Shown: in pieces, positions 1 to 12,900 of the stretch
Layout: each line of letters begins with the position of its first letter
Position numbering within the stretch: the stretch's first letter is position 1
Source: Polytrichum commune
Lineage: Eukaryota; Streptophyta; Polytrichopsida; Polytrichales; Polytrichaceae
Direction of reading: 5' to 3'
Assembly (NCBI GenBank): GCA_950295325.1
Contig: OX485805.1
Coordinates: 42,556,758-42,620,757, forward strand
Length of the DNA stretch: 64,000 bases
Notes under the pieces: generated by a model
What the model saw: only the letters and a program-made list of their open reading frames with translations
Told to the model about the DNA's origin: nothing
The model's database searches: none
Program-made: the position numbers and the translations under genes

Positions 1-572
1 AATCTTGGAGGGAAAAAATCAAATATGTCATTCTTTGGAGGCTATTCTCAAAAGGATGAGCTCCCACTAACTAGGATTTAAGTATATTTGGGTTTATGTG
101 TGAGTTTTGGACAATTCCAACTATTAATATGATGTACACTATATCACAAAATTGCACAAATGTGGTGGTTGGTGAACATGAAATATAAACATTCAAAGTT
201 GCAATTATTGCATTATTTGTGTTTGTTATTGTTGATTGATGTTTTTATCCCCACAAATGCACATCTCTATTATTTTTGAACAAGTGGTTTGTCCAAATAA
301 CCTTACATGTCAGTCTCTTAACATAGTTTCGCTAAGAGAAGATGTTATAAAGAAAATTAAATAACATTGGGTTTTCCCAAGAGAATGTGGTCCATTGACA
401 ATTCCCACTACATTTTTGTAGGAGATTGTAAGAAGGGGATGATGTATTGCCTATGTTCTGATAGGTTAGTTGAAAAGATGTCATTATTAAGATTTTTTTA
501 TTCTTTGACACATGGCACTAAGAATTTTATGGCATGGATGCCCTAACCATTATTTAACGTATTGGCACACAG
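1..572. other. Intron 5' of the first visible SPAG17-like exon; dispersed repeat
   Basis: There is no coding sequence. About 75-300 matches 47461-47700 on the other strand (shared cores such as a 13-base match around 287-299, near CCACTTGT in the other copy). The rest is AT-rich and unassigned. Confidence 0.5.
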
Positions 573-970
573 AAATTGTTTTTGGAGACGCTTTTGGAAG
601 AAGAAAAACGAGCATTTCACATACCGGATCCTCCAAAGGATTGCTCGGTTCCAAGGGAATCCGGAAGTGAATCGAAAGTCACTAGTACACCGGACTCGGA
701 GCCTTGTCTCACCGCCGAACAAATCGAAGCGGAGAAGGAGAAATATTTGGTGGATTGTGGGTGCCCGGGAGTTAAAATATATCGGTTTCCCGATCCAATG
801 CCTCCTCACCTACTTGACCCATCCTCAAGGTCCTCCTCGATCGAAGAGCCGCCAATGTTTTTACCATTTCAAGGAATCATAACGCGAAGGATGATCGAAG
901 CCTTCCCCGATGGTTTGTTGGGTGAAGTTTTTTGCAACGCAAGGATTTGCTTACCTTATGAGATTCGTAG
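573..970 (+). CDS. SPAG17: SPAG17-like exon 1 (first in window)
   Basis: The acceptor is ...gcacacag at 571-572 and the donor AG|GTGAGT is at 971. It encodes about 132 residues beginning KLFLETLLEEEKRAFHIPDP and ending LPYEI-R, leaving two bases of a split Arg codon. The acceptor in phase 0 implies more coding sequence upstream of the window. Confidence 0.75.
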
Positions 971-3900
971 GTGAGTGCACCAAAACCAATTCAAGTGCAT
1001 CATAAGATACATGGTTTGATGTGAAACTTTCAAAACAACGGATATTTTATAACATTTTTTAAAGTTCTTTATGCGGGCATCTCTACATGAGGAATCGAAA
1101 AGCCATTGTAGTAGGAATATTGGGTTGAATTCCTATGCATTAAGGGTGAATTGATTTTTGCTTATCTTCATTGTCTTAGCTTGCTCCCCTGCATCCATTG
1201 GTAGCCAATGGCTAAAACCTAAGTTGAGGTCTATTTCGGTGAAAGGACTCCAAAAGGATAAGCATATATCAATATCTTGACAATGTTATGTTGCCTTACA
1301 ACCTTGACATCTTATTATTATATTGGACCATGTGTACAGATATGATAGGGATGAAGATTGCATTCTCAAGGGAATTTACGCTGATGAACGACAACATGAA
1401 TGGGAAGGAACTGTTCCATCTCAGGTGATATATCAATCCTCTTCATTCCTCTATTGGCTCAACAATCTTCATTCCAAAACACATATAGCAATTTGGGCAA
1501 TTTACCACCTAAGGAAACATGTCATAAAGTGGACAAACCCTAATGGATGAAGACATGATGAACCTATCCATCTCAAGCTTTATCAACTCTCATTTTTCCA
1601 TTGGCTCAAGAATTCTCATTTCAAAATACACAAGCTACTTTGGGTAATCTATCACCTAAATAAAGAAGTGGTAAAGTGGACAAACATTGATGAATGGAAG
1701 CCCACTCAAGTCTACAATTTGTCCACTTTACAGAAAGCTTCCATAGGTGAAGAACTACCCAAAGCTCTTTGTGAGTCATGACAACAACAAAAAACAGTTA
1801 CTAAATGCATGGTCATGTTCACATGATATGCTCTCATCAGTCAACACCTGTCACCAAGGGTGGAACTGCAACATACACCTACCAACAAGGGTTTGAAATC
1901 TATTACAACAAGAATAACAAACCAATTCCATATACATGGAGGTTGAATCTACTTTATCTTGGTTTTTGCTAACCCTAGAAATGCTAGTTTGATTAAGCTG
2001 CCCGTTTGGGCAAAAAGAGTTGGCACACCCAAGTCTTAAACAATGTATGCTAAAGAGCTAAAAAACTACGTACAATTAGAACTTTCTACCCCCAACATTA
2101 CATATAATAAATAAGTACAAAAGTCATGAAGTTTTTACCAGAATTATAATACCATTACCAACACATTTTGAAAAAAAACCTTTGACCATTTTATATATCA
2201 TCAACATTTCCAGTTTATTATTCTAGTTGATTTCTATGTCACTTGTGGTTATAAACAATACGTTTCATACAAAGAAGAGATCAACAATTTCGGTTACCAT
2301 TTGTCACTATGTAATAGATACTAATCACCCAATGAAATAATTGACAAAAAATTTGTACATGTTTTTTAAGATGCGTATTAGGAAACATTACTTTTATGTT
2401 TGTGGAGCGTGGTTCAACTACCAAAATGGATTGCCAACCCCCCGTGGCTAACTAATGTGCAGATGGGTTTCTATGATTTTGTTGCAAATATGCATGCACC
2501 ATCACCGTCGATGCTAATCACCACAAAGCACCCTACATACGACGTGCCCGAGTGTTATGCAACGATATTGGAGAGGTTCCGGTGCCACCTAACCGAAGAC
2601 CGAGGCCTCGTGTGGTCCGGATTGGCGGCAAAATCTCCCATCCAATGGGAGCCCTCCACAACCGTCATTAAGGTAAATTTTCATATAATCATGCCTCAAT
2701 CTTATTGTGAGCGCTTCTAACTTTATATTAATACAATTTTGACTGTTGGATTGACTCGGGAATTGGCTCATCCAGTTAGCATCTGCGAATCTCAACATAT
2801 TGTTGCCTTCCTTCTCAATCTCCAAGATACTTAGTTGCTTGGAATGTGAATTGATTCATGTTGATTCCACGTCAATAAAATTATTTGCAAAGTTCCCAGT
2901 TTGGTCTCCTTTCACAGACTTCTCTATCAAGAGCTCGTAGCTACCCATCAACTCATCTCATGTCATAAATTAATTTCGAAGTTTGGGTGAAACCCCATGG
3001 ACCTCCTCTTTCATTCTCATCGAAAACTTTCAAAGAACTTTTCTATCTGGAAGATGTTCATGAAATCTATCATTGTAATCTTGGATTGGTCTATGCAAGG
3101 CTAACTTAACCCACTAATCAACCTTATAATGACAAACGAAAAAGACTAAATTTCAACAACCCAACACTGCTCTTTTAATTAAGTTTTAGCTTATGAATAT
3201 GAACCTTCAAAATATTTGGATAACTTCACGAACGAGATCTCAAACTCGTTTTCCTTAAGCCAACTCACCCATGATTCGGTCGGGAGACTTTTCGGATAGC
3301 TCTATGTAATTTGGTTTCACAATTCAATGACAATATTGTGTAGGATGGCAATCTAGTACTTCTCCGAGGATATGGGCCCGATGATACCTCGGAATCGCCC
3401 ATTGTTAAAAGTGTGCTCGCATGGTTGAGAGATGGAATTTTGGTTTGTTTTTTCATTGCGGCCGATGGAACGATGAGCATGCAAGTGACCACCCCCGCAA
3501 GCCAAACGATTGAGGTCACCTCCAAGGGCACCGTTTTGATGTTTTCTTCCGAACTTCACACGAGAAAAGAAGTCATTGCGGAGGCCACAGGTAAGTTTTA
3601 TTATTATCTATATATACGATTTATTAATTAAGTACACATGGTCACGCGGATGATCGCAATTTCATCCAAGAGGAATGTCACGTTTTTGTGATAATCATAT
3701 TTCATCCAAATTTTATTTGGGGCATCTCCCATGTTTTGCTTCACCTCTCGATGCAAAGCTTGCAAGAAGTCCAACTATATGAGTTTCCGATCTTTCCTTG
3801 CAAATCCAAGCTCAACTACACAAAAGTTGAAACAAATGACAGTTTGAAATTTATGATAAGTAGCTAGCTCTGTTAGATATGCAAGGGGTTGGTTTGTTGT

Positions 3901-6900
3901 TGTTGTTGTATGTGCAATAAGGAAGTTGCTAAGTACATATATCAAGCAATCCTATCACACTTTTCCAAGGAAACGAACATGTGAAATTGTCTTGGATAAT
4001 GGTAAGGCAGACAAGCTTATTATGGTTGCTTCCATGAGTGATGTGCAATACATCCATGAAATTTTCTAGTCGATTATGAAATCTTGTATGAATCTAGTGG
4101 AACAAAAAATAAATTAAGATGACTAGACCTTAATTTATGATGAGTTTTAAGAGTGCGAACATGTGATCTTTTTAAATGGCTATATGGGTAGGTCAAAAGT
4201 GGATCTTGCTATGCATGTATTGAGCATTGCTTTTTGGGTATCCCAACCACTAATCTTTAGGTTGATACTAGAAGCATCAATCTAAGAGGATATTGATGCT
4301 TTGGGCACCCTAAAGTACTAGGTGTTTGTAGAAGGATGGTGATTGAGTAAGGGTTGGTTCATACGGAGTCCCAAGTCCCAAGTCCCACTCATGTCAGCAA
4401 GTCCCAATGAAGCAAAGTCCTAACTTTGAGCCTTAAAAACCATTAAAGTATGGTTCATATCCATGAAAACCAGGTCATGATTATGTTATGCAAAAATTCT
4501 TAGGAATTGTGTTGAGAGTTGGGTCTAGCTTTTTGCTCAACCCAACTCTCAACACAAAATCCTGAGCCTCACCTCCAAAAAGTATTGCCATGTAGGCATC
4601 CATGTCATACTTAGGGCTTAAAACTTGAGACCCCTCGTGAAGTGATAAGTCCTAACTTCCATTGGTTGCATAGCTTGACCTCAAGCAAATTGGGACTTAG
4701 GACTTGGAACCCCATGTGAATTGGACCTTAGACATGTCTACCTTAATGTTAAGGTATGCCATGTCGACATTCTCAAACCCCAATTATTGAAAATATGACA
4801 GATTCCGAAGAATCGAATACATCACCACCACCACCACCACCACCACCTCCTCCTCCTCCTCCTCCTCCTGCGGTAAGTACACTAAATATTGTATTTAGTG
4901 TCACCAATTCTATTTGTCATGCTCAATACTAATTGTGAACCATAGTCACTAACACTAAATGTAAACCTAACATTGTTTGTCGTTCCTTGTAAGAATTCTT
5001 GGGCATTGTAGATTTATAATGTTGGAATTATTGTTTATCCAAACTTCAATAATCAATGACAATATTTCATTCAAGCATTGTTGTTAGGATGCAGAATACA
5101 CCGAAAGTTGATGAACCGAAAGTAAGTTGGGATGACAATACTTGTAAACTTATTCATGAGAAGTGTCATTAGAAAAGTTACCACAAGTGACATAAAATGC
5201 TAAATGATTTAGAAAAGTGAGTACTTTGCATATAAAATTGTTGAGATCATCCCATTGCGCATTCCAAACCACCTAATGACATGGATAATCTGTCCAATAG
5301 GGAGCCTCAATTAGTGTTGGACCGGTGTATATAGTGGGTGAATGCATGGTATCAATTACCATCAATAATGGTATCAAAGAACATACCCATGGGTGTCAAA
5401 ATTGTGATACCAATCAACTGTTAATATTTGGTGGGTATGTCAAGGTGAGAGAGTCTTTGTGTACTCGAATTAGTTTTTGGGACGGTACCATTTTGGACCA
5501 TATTGATACTAGGATGATATTGCCTAGGTACGAGGTCCTTTTGTGGTCTATGGACCCAAATGGTATTGAAAACAAAAAGATTGTCAAATATATATATATA
5601 TATATATATATATACACCCTACCGGTATTGAGCAGCATGAAATCCTCATTAGAGATTTCATATTAAAAAAAAGACGAGACTAGTCCAACATTGATCTTGT
5701 TTTATCAAAAGGGGAACTAGAAGAGGAGAAAACACATCCTCCATTAGACAATGGCCATCGCTAGGTTTCACCATGTGAGTCATGAGGAGGAGATGTCAAC
5801 TTGGACTGACATGTGGACAATTGTCAAAAGTGAATAATATGTCAAATGATTCCCAAGTAGGTTGGTCAACGTAACACCTAGATGCTTGAAAATGAGAAGG
5901 TGAGCATCTGACAAATTAATCATCACAATACTTAGATACTTGAGATAGGAAACGAAGTTCTGTGCACAAATATAACAGAACAAACTTCTTCAAGAGAACT
6001 TATATTTTGCACCAATACAATCAAATCTTTACATTTGAGACATGTGGTGAAACAATGCTTCACTTTTGTTAGCCAAATATTTTTGGAATGGGAGAGGGTT
6101 CCTAGCACCAATGAATCGACTTCCAATAGTGAAGGAACCCAATGCAAGTCGTGCTACAAGCCTAAGTGGGTACATATTGAATAATGCAACTAATTGCTCA
6201 TTCCACATATTATTTGTTTGAAGGTTCCCGTTGAAGGTGAAGAAGGTGAAGGCCAAAACGAACTACCAATTAGCAACACGCAAACCATTCGAGAAATCAT
6301 TCTCAAAGAGAAAGGTGACATAGAAGCATGGCGTTGTGTTTTACCTTCGGGGACTGTTGTTCGTTATAAGCAAAATGGAGATGCTCAGGTAAATGTACCA
6401 ATACCATCACTGAGATCTAACAGATAAATAAATAAATGGTTATATTGTAGAGGGCCCTCTATTCTGATAGTATTTTCTTTTCTTTTTTTAAAATTTTTTA
6501 TGTGTTTTTTTTTTCCAAATTTCACCACCTGTCATGCTCACCCACTTATATCCCATGTGTAAACTACATTCTGGCACTTGTAAAGATGAAATAGAGTGCT
6601 CTTTACATTATGTTAAGCATTAGGTTGTAATATGAGCAAGATTCACTTTGCTAAATAGTTCTATTAGTGTGGGCCAAAATTTGTTTTAATCTTGCGTTAA
6701 TTTATTTTCTTCTAGGAAATTGATGTGGGTGAGCATTCAATTCTACGCTACTTTTAATGTAAGGTGACTATTTTATGAGTACTAAGGTGTCGATTGGAAA
6801 TCTCAAAGAAGACTGAGGGGAAGACTTGGGGTCTTAAACCCACGTTATGTTCACCCAAACTAGACAATTATAGTGGCCCACATTGATTGTTTTCATGCTA

Positions 6901-9900
6901 ATTTTACACCCGTTGTAATAGGACTAGTAGTGTAGCTTCAAGCTTCTCCCTTCTCTACTTCTAACTAGGATCTCATACCTTGGAGTAAGAAAAAGTAAAT
7001 GCCCAATAAGGAGATCTGAACATGTGTTGTGTGTGTGGGCAACAACCTAGACAATCTCATCATGATCAATGAGAACAAATCATGACCAAGTGCATTGTTA
7101 TCCCTCTCGAAAGACTTACAACATGCTCTTGTTATTGATTTATGTTATGACATCCATCCATCAAAATGCTCTACATATCAAATATCCAACTAAAATTATT
7201 GCTTACTGAAAACAAACATGTGCGTGTCATCTAAGGTTTAGTTGCTCAAGCTTCAACACCTAAATGATTTTTTTCAATCCAATTTGGGCCTCTTTGTACA
7301 TTATAGGATGCATTTTGAAATTGTACAACGTGAAATTAGATTGTGATGAGGATTTTGAGTAGATAGTGATAATTTGTTGTTAATGTTCTTGACACCTTGA
7401 CAGAACATAACTTGGAAAGAATTCGATAAAGATTTCATATATATATATATATATATCATCATCATCATCATCAAATATATAAAAAATTCGTACACAATTG
7501 GTATGAACATGATGAAAGCTTTTCAGGGTTAAGAAGTTATGAAACATCCTTGAGACACATGCCACACTAATTCCAGCTACAACACTGGTACTAATTTTGA
7601 CACTACAATTGATTGAGTTGGTATATATGCTGAAGTTGAAACTACATTCCACTTATTAAAATTTAGGGCTATTTCATTTAGGTGTTGTGCCGTCAAGGGA
7701 ACGTCAGTGACTTTCGCAAAGACTTTGAAGGGGGCTCTGGTTGGATAACTGCAAACAATCAAGGATTTTTAGTTTTGCAGGTGAAACTTCACCCGATTTT
7801 GGTTAAGGAGCGTGAATGTTGAAATCCCATTAAAATGTGCAATTACATGAGAAAGTGTTACGTGATGTTTAAAAAAAAAACAAAAATGAATGTCAATCGA
7901 CATCTACATTTTCTTCTAAAATATCATTACAATGTCACATGCCTAATAGTGCATATCGTTTCAATTTTTAGCATGTCAATTGACATGCGATATTTTTCTT
8001 CACAAGTCACAGTAAATTGTGCGTGTCAAAAACTTTGTCAAAAGTACATGTTGCTAGCATCACTATGAATTTGTTCTGTGTCATTGAAAATCTGCAACTC
8101 TACCACATTGATAGATGTACATTATTCTTGTACTGATGTAGCACAATCACCTAAGACTCATATGCCGGTAGTGATGGGAGAAACTAAGAATATGAACACA
8201 GATGTTTCACATTGAATTGAGTTTAATTCTCTAAGCTCCATTCTAATGTCAAATTCATGTTTTTTTAATAAACCACCTAAATCATTTCCTCATCAAAGGT
8301 TATTTTGTGAATTGCAACTTATGTACTATTAGCTCTACTATAGTGCGTACCCTCTTGAAGTGATTCCTCTTCTCAGTATCAAGTTCATAACATTGTTAAG
8401 CTCCTAATGGGGCCACCCCTAGATGAGGAATCAAAAGCCATTATAGCAAGAACAATGGGCCAATATCATGCACACATAGGATGAATCCAAAATAGTTTGG
8501 ATTCCGCTTATCATATTTACAGGTGAAAAATATGTTATCTTGTCTAAGTCACTTGCTTAGGCAAAAACTTGAGCAAATTAGAAGACGTGGGTCTTAACAA
8601 AGATATGTCTATAACAAGAGTAGGTGTCAAGTTTTTCAAGAAATATTATTTCATAGATCCTTTTGATCTCACAAGTTGGTTTGGCTTCTAGAAAGTACCT
8701 GCAAAAGAAGATGTACATGTTGAACCAGAAGCTGCAGGTAAGACAACCACATTCAAATCAATTTGCTTCATTCTTTGATTTGAGGGGATGGAGAGGGGGG
8801 GGGGTAACTCCCTTGTAGGGAAATCAACCATGTGCAATAAATGAGTATTTTCAAGGAGGCTTTGAAGTAATACACAAATTCATGAGAGATTCCACATGTT
8901 TTATAATATTGTTGGAATATACCTAGTAAATTCTTAAAATGAATTCCCAAGACCTCAATTTTTTTCCAAATGAATTCATATGTGGAGTGTTGGTCCCCCC
9001 CTCCCCCCCCCCCCTTCCCCTTGATGGTGAGTTTTTGGTGATACTTGGTGGATCAATCTTGGTTAGCATAATATTAGATTCACGAGCGGCTCCTAATTCC
9101 TGTTGACCACTCTTCCCATTCTATTGATTCATTTCACGATGTCACTTGAAATTTTAACACTCACATGCCTAAAGTGGACATTTTTGTCCTCATTGTAGAC
9201 ATCCCTCGGACCTTGAGAGTTAATTTTCTTTTGGAGAAACCATTTGTGTTCTAGGGTACAAATAATGCTTAACCGTTTTAGCCTCTAAGGGTTAAATTAT
9301 ACAACCGTTGTGGAATTTTCTACGATACCTAGTTTGAGGCCGATTTATCTCAATTGACTTGGATTAGACTAATTTGAGGTCTTCAAACTAATTCTGACAT
9401 CAAATCAACCTTTCAAAAAAAGTAAATCCCTGGACTACACACTATTTCAGAACTTTTATGTTGAATGAATGAAAAATATGCTTATATGCAAAAAAAAGTC
9501 CCTCTCTCCCTTATTATGCTCAATACTACTTATTTTATTTTCATTTCCTTTCCTTTTATTTGCTTCGGGTAAAGGAGGCAAGGACACAAAAGCCGCCCCT
9601 CCGCCGAAAAAAGCTTCGATTAAAGTGACGCCACCACCGGTGGAGGTGAAGGAGCCGGAGCCGGCGCCGAAACCCGAGCTCACGCAGCTGCCCGACTTGA
9701 AATTGGCCCATTTTTACGACCCCGACACGGGGGACGAGGTTATGACGCGGGAGGACTTGGTGGTCGTCATAAACTCGACCTCCAAGCAATCGACGCTCGT
9801 GCAACATGCGGACGGGACGCACATTTATAGTGAGATCCGGGAGATTTACCACCCGGAGCACCAAAAAACGTCCGGAGAGCTCATGATGGACCAAATATCC

Positions 9901-12900
9901 GAGGTTTACCCGAGCGGTGAGAAGAAAGAGCCGGAGGGCGGAGATTCCAAGGGTGGTGAAGAAGATGCAAAGAACACCGGAGCCGGTAGGGTCTAGAAGT
10001 GCCTATAAATGGATATGAGACTTTTGAGCACTTTGACAAGAGATCTTGAATTAATTCAAGTATTTTTTTCTTCTTGAAATTATAACATCCATAAGGTATT
10101 CATAATGTGTTTGAGTTCATAGAATTCTAGTGTTGCGTTCAAACCCATTTGCTGAGGGTGTTAAGTCTGAGAATGATGCTTTGAATAGGATTGAATCCGT
10201 GTCTTTTATTGTATATGATAAACTTGACAACGTTGTAGGGTGAACCCTTTTTATTGTTCATTGTTTCATTCTTGACACCATGATGTAGATTTGATTCATG
10301 AAAGTTTTAATTTGCAATCTCATTTTTTTGGCATAGTCTCTATCCCCTCCTCCCCCCCTTCCCCCCCAGAATGTCGGTAGTTTGTGAGAGTTGACTTAAA
10401 TAATATGATTAGTGTTATCTTTGAAGCACGTATTAGTTACCGTCCTAGGAGCTTTGTTCTATTTCTAAATACGACCTTGTCCAAGGTCTAGATCCAAACT
10501 AAAAGATTATGAATGTCCAGACGTCATGGCTTTGATCCAAAAAAACATGTGGCGCGATCCAAGTTGAAGGTTTAGGGTTTCGATCAGTCGTGTTTGTCAA
10601 ATAACGTTTTAGGGTTGTTTGTCAAATAGGGCCGAAACACGACTCATCAAAACAAAGTTAGATCCAAGTTAAGGGTTTACTCATCTAAACAAAACAAAGT
10701 TGAAGAGTAATGTTTTGGCCCTATTTGACAACCCTTTTGATTTTGATTTTGATTTTGAGTTTTTTAGGGGGTCAAAATGGAACCCCTAACAAAATTGGGT
10801 ACTTCTACATGTCAAATGCAGAGGGAGATCGAAAAGGTAGTAAGATTGAGGCAAAGAAAACAAGCATCACAAAACCTCCACCGCCCCCGGACGGAGATGA
10901 CTATGAGAAGAAACACCCATTGATAGGCACCGAGGCACAAGCGCCCATGAAGCCCGGCTTGAAGCTTAGCGCGTTCGCCGAAGCCCAAAAGAAACACTCC
11001 CAAACGTGGGCTCCCGAGGGGTTCGGGGAAGCCCCCAAGGAGGTGCCGCCGTGGGTGTGGCCCCCTCTTGGACCCGAACCCGAACTCCAAAGGTACTCGA
11101 CCCCACCACCGGAGGAGCCTGAGCCCGAGACACCGCCCCCCATTCCCCCCGAAATCTCGACGACGTGGCATGTGCGGAAGGAAGGGCTTGCAAAAGTACA
11201 TGGGAAGGTGAGGATTTCTATCATAAGGTGGATGGGGGTCTTAAGTGGCTCGATTTCTTGATTGGATTCCTATATTTGATGGGTATGTAATTAAAGAGCA
11301 AACATCATAAAATACATGTGTTCAAAGAGATCTGACTAAGTCTTCACTTATTAATTATAACTACTTTACCTTTCATAGTGAACACAATTGGGAGGATCTA
11401 TGTATCCAGTTAAGAAATCAACAAACATGCATTTCCAATGAACGTGACTAAATCAAGGGAGATCCGGCTTTCAGTCCGGTTTTTGCATGTGGTTCATTGT
11501 AGGTTTACTATTGCAACTTGAGTTGCGTTGTGTGAGTCTAATTGGTGTAAGTTGGAGAACATGAAAAACAAACCAAATTACAACCACGTATCTTGGTATT
11601 ATTTGAGTTCAAAGAGTCTAATGCCTTTCAATGAGTGAGGTGTGTTTGGGCCCTATTATGGGCATTTCCAATTCTATCGACGATTTTGGTTGTTGGATTG
11701 AATGAGGAATTCCCTCATCCACTCAAGAACCATGAATCACGCAAAGTGTCATTTCAAGTGTCAAAATGATTGATGTTGAGATGTCTAAAAGTCATAGGAA
11801 GTCAAGTTGGAGATTTTCATTCTCTTTAAATGATCACATACTAGGCCCTTCTCAATTATGTTATAAATCAAATGGTTGATATATTTTTCCTGATCTCATC
11901 GTAGCATACGTCTTTTAGGCCCATTTTCTAGTGCATAGCTTTAACTACAAACCGTGCCATATACTACTCAAGTATAGGCGTTCAATTAAGAAGATTGACC
12001 ACTTAAGGTCCAAATTGACACATATCTTAGTCACACTTAAAATTAGGTGTCTCAAATTCTAAGTGAAACCCAAAGTTATCACACATTGCATGTATTTGAC
12101 CTAGGGGTTGGAGTCTTCATTGAAAACCTGAATGACGTGTGTGGGTCATTATTAACTTAAACCCGCTCTATACGAGAAGTATATAAAGAAAGACAAATGT
12201 ACATGTACTAATGGCATCGCTAGAAATTAGATTCATTTTCTTATACTAAGCTTTTTGATTTAATGTGATAAATGCCTCCAATACATATACAAAATATAAT
12301 TCACGAATAAAACGTGCCTTTATTATATTCAAAATCCATGTTCACTTTCTAATGAGAAAGTCATTGAACATGATAAAATCCTCCAATACATATAATTCAA
12401 AATAACCATTTTAAGTTCAACAGTCAACATAGTTGGAAAGACCTATACAACTATTCAATGATCACGAAAATCTTCATACTGAATAGAATATTTGTATGGG
12501 CTACAAAAATTAGGAGGCAAGTGACTACAACCTTGATTTGGATTCGCTAACCATTTTGTACTAATTATGTGTTTCATATCCTACGAGAAGTGGGCTAGTC
12601 GGGAAAAGAAAAAGGACAAAGTAACTTGCTTAAGACCCATCTACGTTCCATAAATTAGTGTGTGTTTTAACCTAAAATGGAAATGAGCAGATCGGAGCTG
12701 GTGTGTGTGTGGAGTTTTCCACCGTTGATGGCCATTATGCAGCCACGTGGTCCAAAGAGACTTCCCAAATAAGCTTGACAATGCCCGGGGGAGCCATTTT
12801 GTATGCGGTCGGAACCACTGTCACATACGATACCTCGAGCGGCATGAAAAAACACGACCCCAAACAAACGGTGGAGGATCATAAGGAGGACAAGTTCAGC

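Noticed and set aside
5325..5666. 113-codon frame with a YIYIYI tail
   Set aside because: The tail is a (TA)n microsatellite; the rest lies in an intron without family similarity.
9456..9894. Minus-strand frames over SPAG17 exon 10 (and similar over exon 11)
   Set aside because: They are shadows of Pro/Gly-rich codons; the plus strand has splice borders, phase continuity and family motifs.
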